A stretch of 12,463 bases of DNA, taken from Actinomycetota bacterium. Lineage in GTDB: Bacteria; Actinomycetota; Thermoleophilia; Gaiellales; Gaiellaceae. Under the pieces are notes generated by a model. The model saw only the letters and a program-made list of their open reading frames with translations. It was not told the DNA's origin and did no database searches. Position 1 is the first letter of the stretch, and each line of letters begins with the position of its first letter. The position numbers and the translations under genes are program-made. This document shows, piece after piece, positions 1 to 8,355 of the stretch. The stretch is from contig JACDER010000012.1 of assembly GCA_013816275.1 (NCBI GenBank), forward strand, positions 1 to 12,463, read 5' to 3'.

Positions 1-91
1 ACCCATGGTTCCCCCGTGAGCCCCCTCCTTCACTCCCCGCGCTGATCGAGCAGAGCTTTCGGCTGCGCGCGGGCGGAAGCCCGGCTTCGCC
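1..91 (+). repeat. Dispersed intergenic repeat family 1, copy A (cut by window edge)
   Basis: Positions 2-33 are identical over 32 bases to the reverse complement of 7898-7929. After a variable middle, the shared block GGCTGCGC..GGGCGGAAGCCCGGCTTCGCC (61-91) follows, also present in copies B and C. The block at about 73-91 can fold (GGCG-AAGCC against GGCTTCGCC). The first hairpin seen in copies B and C is half missing here because its left arm lies before position 1. The element begins 28 bases past the stop of the EncFtn-like gene, so minus-strand transcripts of that gene meet the GGCG/CGCC hairpin first; a terminator role is plausible but there is no U-tract. No gene is visible in 1-118. 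Confidence 0.75.
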
Positions 92-118
92 GCCGCCGCC
101 CCTGGCGCAGGTCGAGCG

Positions 119-445
119 CTAGGCGGGCTCGTCCTCGGTCGCTTCTTCGGCCTGGTCGCCGTGCTCGACGATGCTTCCCGGCTGGAAGAGGATGCCCTTG
201 AGCGTGTCGCGCCAGCGCGGGCTGCGGCGCAGGAGGAACTCGAGGTCCATGCCGAAGTGCTTGAACTCCTCGCCTATCGCGTCGGCCATGATCGCGCGCG
301 CCTCCTCGTCCTTCTCGACGGCGAGCCGCTGGTGGTACCAGTTGATCGCCTCGGCCTCCTCGATCAGCGAGGTGCAGATGCGCGCGAACGTCCGCGTTTC
401 CTCTGAAAGCTCGTCCGGTGGCTCGTGATACTGCTCTGTCGGCAC
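119..445 (-). CDS. Encapsulated-ferritin-like (EncFtn family) ferroxidase
   Basis: 108 residues, GTG start, weak SD (AGGG, 7 nt upstream). The protein is almost entirely two helices with the EncFtn pattern: EEAEAINWYHQR (29-40) and EEFKHFGMDLE (59-69), then the W78 and LF (86-87) region. Against the Rhodospirillum rubrum EncFtn as I remember it, E30, E60 and H63 align with ferroxidase ligands E32, E62 and H65, and W36/Y37 with W38/Y39, at a constant two-residue offset. Members of this family assemble as annular decamers, oxidise Fe(II) and usually need an encapsulin shell to store iron. The acidic tail (94-108, ending ATEDEPA) lacks the usual LxxxSL-type encapsulin-targeting peptide, and no shell gene is visible, though only 118 bases remain downstream. 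It is the last gene of the guaBA run, 14 bases after the preceding stop. Family assignment is firm; location inside a shell is not shown. Confidence 0.85.
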   Translation of the reverse strand: MPTEQYHEPPDELSEETRTFARICTSLIEEAEAINWYHQRLAVEKDEEARAIMADAIGEEFKHFGMDLEFLLRRSPRWRDTLKGILFQPGSIVEHGDQAEEATEDEPA

Positions 446-459
446 CTGAAGACCCTAAC

Positions 460-861
460 TCAGCTGAACCCGAGGAAGCGGGCGCGGTGCGGCTCGATCT
501 TCGGGTAGCCGAGCGCGAGCTGGTGCGCGATCTGCTCGACGACCGCCTCCTCGTGCGCGGCGTCCGTAACCCACCTCAACAGGATCGGGGGCTCGCCTTC
601 GGGGGCAGCGTCAACCTGCCGCCGGTTCGAAGCGAGCGCGAACACACCCCGCCCGGCGGCCTCGATCGGAAAGACGAGCAACGGGATCACGAGCAGCGTA
701 AACGGAGCGAAGACCAGATTGATCAGGAACCCGGTCAGAGAGGTCGACCAGAACAGGCCGTCGGTCTCCGCCTCGGGCCAGAACGCCCGCCACGGCGGCC
801 AGCTGAAGCGGTAGGAGCGGACGATCCAGGTTCTCGAACCCCGCTCGACCTGGCGAGTCAC
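460..861 (-). CDS. Unknown membrane-associated protein
   Basis: 133 residues from the GTG at 861, chosen because GGAG lies 5 nt upstream of it; a GTG at 867 would add two residues but has no room for an SD. I do not recognise the family. The N-terminal 30 residues are rich in Arg, Trp and aromatics (RFSWPPWRAFWPE). A hydrophobic stretch follows (about residues 40-70, GFLINLVFAPFTLLVIPLLVF), long enough for one or two membrane segments or a re-entrant hairpin. After that comes a soluble C-terminal domain of about 60 residues with an acidic helix (DAAHEEAVVEQIAHQLALG). There is no cleavable signal peptide. It lies 27 bases after the small secreted-protein gene and 14 bases before the EncFtn-like gene, so the three are probably co-transcribed with guaBA. 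A link to iron handling is only suggested by position. Confidence 0.6.
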   Translation of the reverse strand: MTRQVERGSRTWIVRSYRFSWPPWRAFWPEAETDGLFWSTSLTGFLINLVFAPFTLLVIPLLVFPIEAAGRGVFALASNRRQVDAAPEGEPPILLRWVTDAAHEEAVVEQIAHQLALGYPKIEPHRARFLGFS

Positions 862-888
862 TCTCACTCCATTAGCAGGCGCGCAGAA

Positions 889-1077
889 CTACCCCGAGAC
901 GCGTATCACCACAACGTTGCTGAAGGACGTCCCGTCGGCCTGGAACGCGTAGCACCCCGGCGCGCGAAAGAGAGTCGCGTTCGGGGTGCGGTGCAGCTTC
1001 GTCCAGGTGTCCACCGGATGGACGGGGGACAACGTCGTCGATGCGACGACGGCGAGGAGCGCCAGAGCTATTCCCAT
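889..1077 (-). CDS. Small putative secreted protein, overlaps guaA stop
   Basis: 62 residues. The ATG at 1077 lies inside the last codons of guaA (10-base overlap, different frame), which suggests translational coupling; there is no separate SD. The N-terminus [15 protein letters not shown] is hydrophobic with small residues near 13-16, like a short export signal but lacking the usual early Lys/Arg. The remainder (about 45 residues) is polar and ends in a beta-like segment, [19 protein letters not shown] (42-60). The single Cys is not in a lipobox. The same frame stays open far upstream through guaA, but that part is arginine/glycine-rich out-of-frame translation; only this 3' portion extends past the guaA stop and reads like protein. 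No family recognised; it could be a remnant of a longer secreted protein. Confidence 0.5.
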   Translation of the reverse strand: MGIALALLAVVASTTLSPVHPVDTWTKLHRTPNATLFRAPGCYAFQADGTSFSNVVVIRVSG

Positions 1078-2615
1078 TCGATCGTCGAAGGCGGCTTCGA
1101 CGAGATGTCCAGCGCGACCCGGTTGACCCCGGGAATCTCGTTGATGATCCGGCTCGAGATCGTCTCCAGCAGGTCGTAGGGCAGGCGCGCCCAGTCGGCG
1201 GTCATCGCGTCCTCCGACGTGACCGCCCGGATCACGATCGGGTACGCGTACGTGCGCTCGTCGCCCTGGACCCCGACCGAGCGGATCGCTGGTAGCACAG
1301 CGAAGCTCTGCCAGAGCTCGCGGTAGAGGCCGGCGCGCCGGATCTCCTCCTGCAGGATCGAGTCCGCGGCGCGGAGGATCTCCAGGCGCTCGTAGGTCAC
1401 CTCGCCGATGATGCGGATCGAGAGGCCGGGTCCCGGGAACGGCTGCCGCCACACCATCCGCTCGGGTAGGCCGAGCTCGGCGCCGACGCGCCGCACCTCG
1501 TCCTTGAACAGCAGCCGCAGAGGCTCGACGAGCTCCATCTCCATGTCCTCCGGCAGCCCGCCGACGTTGTGGTGAGATTTGATCGTGGCGGCGTTCTCGC
1601 TGCCGCCGGATTCGATTACGTCGGAGTAGAGCGTCCCCTGGACGAGGTACCGGATCTTCCCGAGCTTGGCCGCCTCCTCCTCGAAGACGCGGATGAACTC
1701 CTCGCCGATGCGTCGGCGCTTCTCCTCGGGGTCGGTGACCCCTTCGAGCCGCGCGAGGAATCGCTCCTCGGCCTGGACGTGGATGAGCGGGACGTGGAAG
1801 TGCCCGCGGAAGGTCTCGACCACCTGCACCGCCTCGTCCTTGCGCAGGAAGCCGTGGTCTACGAAGACGCACGTGAGCTGGTCGCCGATCGCCTTGTGGA
1901 CGAGCAGCGCGGCGACCGCAGAATCCACGCCGCCCGACAGCGCGCAGAGGACGCGCTCGCGCCCGACCTGTGCGCGGATCCGCTCCACCTGCTCCTCGAT
2001 CACGGCCGTCGCCGTCCACGTGGCCGGTGCGTCGGCCACGCCGTAGAGGAAGTTCTTGAGGATGTCCTGGCCGTGCGGCGTGTGCACCACCTCGGGGTGG
2101 AACTGGACGCCGTAGAGCTTGCGCTCGGGGCTCTCGAAGGCCGCGATCGGAGTGGCGGGAGAGGACGCGACGACGTCCGCGCCCTCGGGCGCGCGAACAA
2201 CCGTGTCGCGGTGGCTCATCCAGACGGTCTGCTCCTCGGGGACGCCCTCGAAGAGTCGCCCGCCCTCGGCCTCGAGCGAGGTCTTGCCGAACTCGGAAAC
2301 GCCGGTGCGGTCGACTGCGCCACCGAGATCGAGGGCCATCAGCTGCATGCCGTAGCAGATGCCGAGCGTGGGAATTCCGAGCTCGAAGAGCTCCGGGTCG
2401 ACGTGCGGCGCGCCTTCCGCGTACACGGACGCCGGCCCGCCGCTCAGGATCAGTGCGAGCGGGTTGCGGGCACGGATGCGCGCCGCAGAGACGTCGTGGG
2501 CGACCAGCTCGGAATAGACGCGGCATTCGCGAACGCGTCGCGCGATCAGTTGCGAGTACTGGCCGCCCAGGTCGACGACGAGGACGGGACGTTCTTCCGC
2601 AACCGGAAGCTCCAC
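1068..2615 (-). CDS. guaA: GMP synthase (glutamine-hydrolysing)
   Basis: Converts XMP, ATP and glutamine to GMP in the cytoplasm, the last step of guanine nucleotide synthesis. 515 residues from the GTG at 2615, close to the family's roughly 510-525. The class I glutamine amidotransferase domain (about 9-200) has the nucleophile elbow GICYGMQ with Cys87, and His173/Glu175 in QFHPEV completes the triad. The ATP-pyrophosphatase domain carries the P-loop SGGVDS (227-232). The GMP synthase C-terminal domain ends in the classic KPPSTIEWE. The start is uncertain: a GTG at 2687 would add 24 residues, but that extension overlaps guaB by 59 bases and reads as arginine-rich out-of-frame sequence, so I prefer 2615, just 13 bases past the guaB stop. 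Co-transcription with guaB is very likely. The 3' end overlaps the start of a small gene. Confidence 0.97.
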   Translation of the reverse strand: MELPVAEERPVLVVDLGGQYSQLIARRVRECRVYSELVAHDVSAARIRARNPLALILSGGPASVYAEGAPHVDPELFELGIPTLGICYGMQLMALDLGGAVDRTGVSEFGKTSLEAEGGRLFEGVPEEQTVWMSHRDTVVRAPEGADVVASSPATPIAAFESPERKLYGVQFHPEVVHTPHGQDILKNFLYGVADAPATWTATAVIEEQVERIRAQVGRERVLCALSGGVDSAVAALLVHKAIGDQLTCVFVDHGFLRKDEAVQVVETFRGHFHVPLIHVQAEERFLARLEGVTDPEEKRRRIGEEFIRVFEEEAAKLGKIRYLVQGTLYSDVIESGGSENAATIKSHHNVGGLPEDMEMELVEPLRLLFKDEVRRVGAELGLPERMVWRQPFPGPGLSIRIIGEVTYERLEILRAADSILQEEIRRAGLYRELWQSFAVLPAIRSVGVQGDERTYAYPIVIRAVTSEDAMTADWARLPYDLLETISSRIINEIPGVNRVALDISSKPPSTIEWE

Positions 2616-2628
2616 CGCCGTCGACGGC

Positions 2629-4310
<1,682 letters not shown>

Positions 4311-4402
4311 TTTAACGCGCAAGACCCAGGCGCGCTTGCTCGCCCGGGCCGGTAAACATCTTTTCCTCGCGCCTCTCAACTTCTAGCGATCCTAGCAGGC
4401 GA

Positions 4403-5356
4403 TCAAGACGCGACGGGCTCGAGCGTCCGCACGTCGACCTCGGAGGCCAGCCGGCCGGCCTGCCTCGGGTCGAAGCGGCCGGCGCCGACCTCGAGCGTCG
4501 CTGCCGTTCCGGCCGCGACGGCGCTCCGTAGCGATTGCTCGGCCGGGTGCCCGGCGGCGAGGGCGGCGATGAATCCGGCGAGGAAGACATCGCCCGCGCC
4601 GACGGGAGAGATGGTCTCGACGAGGGCGGCGCTTGCGTGGTACGAGGTCTTGTGCCGGTTCTCGCGCAGGAGCGCATAGCAGCCCGACTCCTGCGTGATC
4701 AGGACGTTCCGGGCACCGAGCTCGGCGATCTCGTCGAGGGCGAAGGCGAAGTCCTGCCTGCCGGAGAGCTCCTGGCCGACCAGGTCTTCCGCCTCGCCCT
4801 GGTTCGGCGAGACGAGAAACGGCTCCGCCTCGATCCCGTGCCGCAGCGGCTCCCCCTCCGTGTCGAGCACGGTGCGAATCCCGTGCCTGTTCAGGTCCCG
4901 GATCGCCTCGCCGTAGAAGTTCTCCTCCACCCCGCGCGGCAACGTTCCGGCGAAGACGACGAAGTCGGCTGCGCGGGCGTGGTAGTGGAGCTTCTCGAGC
5001 AGCGTCTCCAGCTCGTCCTGGCGCACGTGCGGGCCCCACTCGTTGATCTCGGTGTAGGTACCCGCTGTCGGGTCGACCACCGCGGTCGAGGTTCGCGACT
5101 CGTCCTCGATCCGCACGAAGTCGTTGAGGATCGCCTCCTCCGCGAGCTCTTCCAGGATGCGCGTTCCGGTCCGGCCGCCGAGGAGTCCGGTGGCGACGAC
5201 GGGAACGTCGAGGAGCTTGAGCGCGCGGGCGATGTTGATTCCTTTCCCGCCGGCCAGCGTCAGGGCCTGGCTCGCCCGGTGCCGGTGGCCGAGCTGGAAG
5301 TTCGGAACGGTGAGCGTGCGGTCGATCGCCGCGTTCAGCGTGACGGTGACGATCAT
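4403..5356 (-). CDS. PfkB-family sugar kinase, 1-phosphofructokinase type
   Basis: 317 residues from the ATG at 5356, with GAGG 6 nt upstream overlapping the stop of the previous gene (7-base gap). Signature 1 is GGKGINIARAL (36-46). The substrate lid has SRTSTAVV and TEINEWGP (88-109), then AGTLPRG (136-142) and SPNQGEAEDLVG (183-194). The ATP/anion-hole motif VGAGDVFLAGF (252-262) carries the catalytic base Asp256. Length and lid motifs fit the FruK/LacC branch, which phosphorylates fructose 1-phosphate or tagatose 6-phosphate, rather than ribokinase. There is no PTS fructose transporter or fruR next to it, so the substrate is not settled by context. It follows the DD-carboxypeptidase and is probably the last gene of the pyrF run. 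Confidence 0.88.
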   Translation of the reverse strand: MIVTVTLNAAIDRTLTVPNFQLGHRHRASQALTLAGGKGINIARALKLLDVPVVATGLLGGRTGTRILEELAEEAILNDFVRIEDESRTSTAVVDPTAGTYTEINEWGPHVRQDELETLLEKLHYHARAADFVVFAGTLPRGVEENFYGEAIRDLNRHGIRTVLDTEGEPLRHGIEAEPFLVSPNQGEAEDLVGQELSGRQDFAFALDEIAELGARNVLITQESGCYALLRENRHKTSYHASAALVETISPVGAGDVFLAGFIAALAAGHPAEQSLRSAVAAGTAATLEVGAGRFDPRQAGRLASEVDVRTLEPVAS

Positions 5357-5363
5357 GCGTGCC

Positions 5364-6491
5364 TCACGTGACCCAGCCCCAGATGTTCGAGAACGTGCGT
5401 CCGATGTACCAGCCGGTGCGGCCCGCAAACCCGGGAGCCGAGACCGAGCGCGCCGCGACGAGCGGTCGTGCGCCGACAAGCCGGGCGCCGGCGTAGATCC
5501 GGACCTGGCCGACGGCCTGTCCTCGTTTCACCGGCAGGTCGAGCGCCTGCGGAACGATCACCTTCTCGACCAGCGGCCGGCCGATACGGACCGGCCGGAC
5601 GAGCTGCCGCGGCGCGACGAGTTCCACCGACCCGCGTCCGAACCCCGTCGCGGCCCGGGCGTAGACGCCGCTCGCGGAAACCACGGTGGCGCTCCGGTAC
5701 TGCGAGAGGCCCCAGGTCAGGAGCGAGGCGAGGTCGGCATCCCGCTGTTGCTCCGAGGGCGAGCCGAGGATCGTCGCATAGATCGTCACTCCGTTCCGGC
5801 GAGCGGCCGCCACCTCGGACCAGCCCGCGAGCGAGGTATGTCCCGTCTTGACGCCGATCAGGCCTGGGTACGAATACAGCAGCCGGTTGCGGGTGTAGAT
5901 CGTGCGCCCGCCCGCGATCGTCGCGCTCGTATCGCGAACGATCCCGCGGACGAACCGGCGGCGCATCAACACGCGCGCGAGCTTGGTCACGTCGCGCGCG
6001 CTCGACACGTGACCGGGGCTGTCGAGACCGTCGGGACGGGCGAAGTGCGTGTCGGACAGGCCGAGACGCCGCGCCTTCGCGTTCATCATCGTGACGAAGC
6101 GCGCCTGGCTCCCCCGGCCCACGTGGTACGCGAGCGTGTCGGCGGCGTCGTTCGCGCTCGGGATCAGCGCCGCCTCGACGAGGTCGCGCACGGACATCCG
6201 CTCGCCTGCCTGCAGGTAGATCGTCGACTCGCCGATGGTCGTCACCTCCGCCGGAACGGTGACCACCTCGTCCAGGCGGGCGTGCTCGAGCGTCACGAGG
6301 ACGGTCATCAGCTTCGTGATGCTCGCGATCGCGCGCTGCTGGCTCTCGTTCTCCGCGGCCAGAATCTCGCCCGTCGCGCCGTTCTCGACTGCATAGGCGC
6401 CCGCCCGAACGGGCGGTGGCCCGGCGAGCGCCGTAGACGAGAGGACGAGGGCGGAAGCGGCGGCGGCGAGAAGCGCCTTCAGAAGCCACAC
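5364..6491 (-). CDS. Serine-type D-Ala-D-Ala carboxypeptidase (PBP5-like, S11)
   Basis: 375 residues, GTG start with no clear SD, 11 bases after the LysM gene. A signal peptide is visible at 1-23 (KALLAAAASALVLSSTALAG). The penicillin-binding domain has all three active-site motifs in S11 order: SITK (57-60, nucleophile Ser57), SAN (112-114) and KTG (215-217). This family removes the terminal D-Ala from peptidoglycan stem peptides outside the membrane. A beta-rich C-terminal region follows (about 265-345; its segment RPLVEKVIVPQALDLPVKRG resembles the PBP5 C-terminal domain). The protein ends in an aromatic-rich tail (TGWYIGRTFSNIWGWV) that may be amphipathic and membrane-associated. The neighbouring LysM protein supports a wall role. 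Confidence 0.93.
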   Translation of the reverse strand: MWLLKALLAAAASALVLSSTALAGPPPVRAGAYAVENGATGEILAAENESQQRAIASITKLMTVLVTLEHARLDEVVTVPAEVTTIGESTIYLQAGERMSVRDLVEAALIPSANDAADTLAYHVGRGSQARFVTMMNAKARRLGLSDTHFARPDGLDSPGHVSSARDVTKLARVLMRRRFVRGIVRDTSATIAGGRTIYTRNRLLYSYPGLIGVKTGHTSLAGWSEVAAARRNGVTIYATILGSPSEQQRDADLASLLTWGLSQYRSATVVSASGVYARAATGFGRGSVELVAPRQLVRPVRIGRPLVEKVIVPQALDLPVKRGQAVGQVRIYAGARLVGARPLVAARSVSAPGFAGRTGWYIGRTFSNIWGWVT

Positions 6492-6502
6492 GTCGGGGGA
6501 TG

Positions 6503-6814
6503 CTAGTGAACGCGGAGGCGCTGGCCGATGCGAAGGGAGTTCGGGTCGATGCTCGGATTGAGCGTGAACAGCGTGTCCACGGTCGTCTTGAAGCGTTCGG
6601 CGACCGTGCTGAGGGTGTCCCCGGCCCGGACGTGGTAGTAGGCGCGCTTCCCCGAGGGGATGCTCTCGGTCACCGTCGCGGCCGGCGTGTCCGGCTTGTT
6701 GCTACCGGCCTTGAGCCCGGCCCGGATCAGCAACGCCGCGGCGGTGGCGGCAGCAAGGAACGCGACCGGCGCTCCGTAGCGCGCGAGCGGTGCTCGCCAC
6801 TCGTGTGCAGCCAT
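6503..6814 (-). CDS. Membrane-anchored LysM-domain protein
   Basis: 103 residues from the ATG at 6814, only two bases after the pyrF stop, so translation is probably coupled. One membrane segment at about 15-33 (APVAFLAAATAAALLIRAG) is followed by a polar linker and one C-terminal LysM domain (about 58-103: YHVRAGDTLSTVAERF, then LNPSIDPNSLRIGQRLRV). LysM binds N-acetylglucosamine-containing glycans, so the protein probably sits in the membrane with its domain in the wall. There is no catalytic domain. Placement directly before the DD-carboxypeptidase suggests a shared wall function. The frame is open further upstream, but that is arginine-rich shadow of pyrF. Confidence 0.88.
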   Translation of the reverse strand: MAAHEWRAPLARYGAPVAFLAAATAAALLIRAGLKAGSNKPDTPAATVTESIPSGKRAYYHVRAGDTLSTVAERFKTTVDTLFTLNPSIDPNSLRIGQRLRVH

Positions 6815-6816
6815 GC

Positions 6817-7731
6817 CTACCAGCCGGAGATGGCCCAGACCTCGCGCTGGAGGCGAGCGGCCTCGGCGCCGGTCGCCGTCCGCCAGTCGAGGTCGGAGGA
6901 GCGGAAGGCATAGATGAGCGAGCGGGACACGCTGACGAGCGCACTGGCCGGACCGCTGGTGAAGGCGCGGGCGACGTCGGCGGGGGTAGCGCCTTGCGCA
7001 CCGACGCCGGGGAGCAGGAGGATGGCCTGGGGCAGGAGCCGCCTCGCCTCGCCCACGCCGCGCGGGTGGGTCGCGCCGACGACCGCACCGACGCTGGAGA
7101 GCCCGCAATCGCCGACGAGATCCTCTCCCCACGAGGAGATGAGCTCGGCGACCTGGTGCCAGAGCGGCCGGCCGTCCGAGAGCGTCAGGTCCTGGACGTC
7201 GCCGCCGGCGTTCGAGGTCTTCAGCACGCAGAAGATTCCCGAACCCATCCGGCGCGCGGTCTTCAGGAACGGCTCGAGCGACTCGCGCCCGAGGTAGCTG
7301 TGAACGGTGATCGCGTCGGCAAGAGAAGGATCGCCGTTGCGCGGCTCCAGGTAGGCGGACGCGTAGGCTCGGGCGGTCGAGCCGATGTCGCCGCGCTTGG
7401 CGTCCGCGAGGATCATCAACTCGGCGGAGCGGGCATAAGCACAGACGTCCTCGAAGGACTTCATCCCGTGCGAGCCGAGCGCCTCGAAGAACGCGAGTTG
7501 CGGCTTGACGCCGACGACGTAGGGCGCGACCGCGTCGATCACGCCGCAGCAGAAGCGCGTGCAGGCGGCCGCGGCCTGCTCCCGGCCGAGCGGTGCATCG
7601 CCGCGAAGCTCGACGGGTAGCTGCTCGGGACGCGGGTCGAGGCCGGCGAGGAGCTGGCTGCGCTTACGCTCGACCGCGGCGGCCAACCGATCGGCGAACA
7701 GCGTGGTCCCGATCGCGGCCGTTGCCTCCAT
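6817..7731 (-). CDS. pyrF: Orotidine 5'-phosphate decarboxylase (type 2)
   Basis: Decarboxylates OMP to UMP, the last step of pyrimidine synthesis. 304 residues from the ATG at 7731. A TTG at 7806 would add 25 residues with no family resemblance, so I chose the ATG although no strong SD is visible. The early motif LLAGLDPRPEQLP (27-39) and the catalytic D-x-K-R-x-D in LADAKRGDIGSTA (109-121; Asp110, Lys112, Asp115) are clear, with the phosphate-binding LLPGVGAQG near the C-terminal third. The length (about 300, versus 230-240 for type 1) fits the type 2 family common in actinobacteria. Its usual neighbours carAB and pyrD are not here; it heads a run of wall and sugar-kinase genes. pyrE is 625 bases away across the HU gene and repeat copy B. 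Confidence 0.95.
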   Translation of the reverse strand: MEATAAIGTTLFADRLAAAVERKRSQLLAGLDPRPEQLPVELRGDAPLGREQAAAACTRFCCGVIDAVAPYVVGVKPQLAFFEALGSHGMKSFEDVCAYARSAELMILADAKRGDIGSTARAYASAYLEPRNGDPSLADAITVHSYLGRESLEPFLKTARRMGSGIFCVLKTSNAGGDVQDLTLSDGRPLWHQVAELISSWGEDLVGDCGLSSVGAVVGATHPRGVGEARRLLPQAILLLPGVGAQGATPADVARAFTSGPASALVSVSRSLIYAFRSSDLDWRTATGAEAARLQREVWAISGW

Positions 7732-7841
7732 CACGTCATAAGGTACCGCGACGGACGGCCCACTCCTGCGTAGAGATACCCCGGCCCGATCCTGCTCCGT
7801 GAGCAAGCTCGGTTCTGGCTGAACGGAGCTCGGCGCCTGAA

Positions 7842-7952
7842 GGCGAAGCCGGGCTCCGCCCGAGCGCAGCCTCGACGGCGTACGTCCAGCGCGCGGCGTG
7901 AAGGAGGGGGCTCACGGGGGAACCATGGGATTCCCCCGTGCTTGGTTCCCCC
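7842..7952 (-). repeat. Dispersed intergenic repeat family 1, copy B
   Basis: Read on the minus strand this has hairpin 1, then the block CCCCCTCCTTCACGC, a variable middle and the block GGCTGCGCTCGGGCGGAGCC with a second imperfect hairpin, the same order as copies A and C. The stretch 7898-7929 is identical over 32 bases to copy A (opposite orientation). The copy begins 16 bases past the HU stop. The remaining gap to pyrF (7732-7841) holds no gene or confident promoter, only a short inverted repeat (GCTC-CGT-GAGC at 7794-7804). Confidence 0.8.
7913..7940 (-). terminator. Perfect hairpin after the HU gene
   Basis: CACGGGGGAA (7913-7922) pairs perfectly with TTCCCCCGTG (7931-7940) around an 8-base loop. 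It lies 28 bases past the HU stop and belongs to repeat copy B. No U-tract follows, so intrinsic termination is uncertain; a stem-only actinobacterial terminator or an RNA-stabilising structure is possible. A further GGTTCCCCC at 7944-7952 could compete for the same partner. Confidence 0.5.
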
Positions 7953-7968
7953 AGCAACCTACGAACTG

Positions 7969-8292
7969 TTAGTAGCCGCCTCCGCCACCGCCGGCGGCCG
8001 CGGCGCCACTCTTGACGGCCTGCTTCAGGGAGCTACCTGCCGAAAACTTGGGAACCGTGGAGGCAGGGATGTGAACCTTCTCGCCCGGGTTGCGGGGGTT
8101 CACGCCCATCCGAGCCGCACGGTTGGCGGTCGAGAACTTGCCGAAGCCGGTGAAGGTGATCTGGTCGCCGCGCCGGAGCGCCTCGGTGACGGTCTCGAGA
8201 AAGGCTTCGACAGCCTTGCTCGCATCACGCTTGCTCAGATCTGACTTCGACGCGACGCGGTCGATGAAGTCCTGCTTTGTCACATTTGCCAC
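7969..8292 (-). CDS. HU-family DNA-binding protein
   Basis: 107 residues, GTG start with a strong SD (AAGGAGG at 8301-8307). The HU/IHF fold is complete: the N-terminal helices (VTKQDFIDRVASKSDLSKRD), then TFTGFGKFS (46-54), and the DNA-binding beta-arm around ARMGVNPRNPGEKVHIPA with the intercalating proline position. The C-terminal helix is SSLKQAVKSG. Family members dimerise and bend nucleoid DNA. After the normal 90-residue body there is a short AAAAGGGGGGY tail, unlike the long lysine/alanine-rich tails of mycobacterial HupB. HU versus IHF-like subclass cannot be decided here. pyrE lies 63 bases upstream on the same strand; copy B of the repeat ends the transcript side. Confidence 0.95.
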   Translation of the reverse strand: MANVTKQDFIDRVASKSDLSKRDASKAVEAFLETVTEALRRGDQITFTGFGKFSTANRAARMGVNPRNPGEKVHIPASTVPKFSAGSSLKQAVKSGAAAAGGGGGGY

Positions 8293-8329
8293 TGGACGCT
8301 CCTCCTTGAGAAGTACATGGGCCGCCTAT

Positions 8330-8344
8330 GAGCCTAACAGGCTC
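8330..8344. other. Short hairpin between pyrE and the HU gene
   Basis: GAGCCT-AAC-AGGCTC is a perfect 6-bp stem with a 3-base loop, extendable by a G-T and an A-T pair. It lies 11 bases past the pyrE stop and 37 bases before the HU start. Without a U-tract on either strand it is at best a weak terminator or pause site. Confidence 0.35.
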
Positions 8345-8355
8345 GTGCTTTCGGC

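Noticed and set aside
1..118. Encapsulin gene start next to the EncFtn-like gene
   Set aside because: No coding signature in the remaining bases; an ATG near position 4 on the minus strand is part of the repeat.
1078..2526. Minus-strand frame through guaA continuous with the small secreted protein
   Set aside because: Its sequence there is Arg/Gly/Ala-rich out-of-frame translation of guaA; only the last 62 codons extend beyond the guaA stop and look protein-like.
5124..6506. Plus-strand open frame opposite the DD-carboxypeptidase (460 codons)
   Set aside because: Antisense shadow, arginine-rich; the minus strand has all three active-site motifs.
7801..7968. CRISPR-like array
   Set aside because: Repeated blocks are palindromic and nested within one element; there are no regularly spaced spacers.
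7925..7972. Plus-strand 15-codon frame after AAGGAGG in repeat copy B
   Set aside because: Too short, the SD is too far from the ATG, and the downstream codons are not conserved in copy C.
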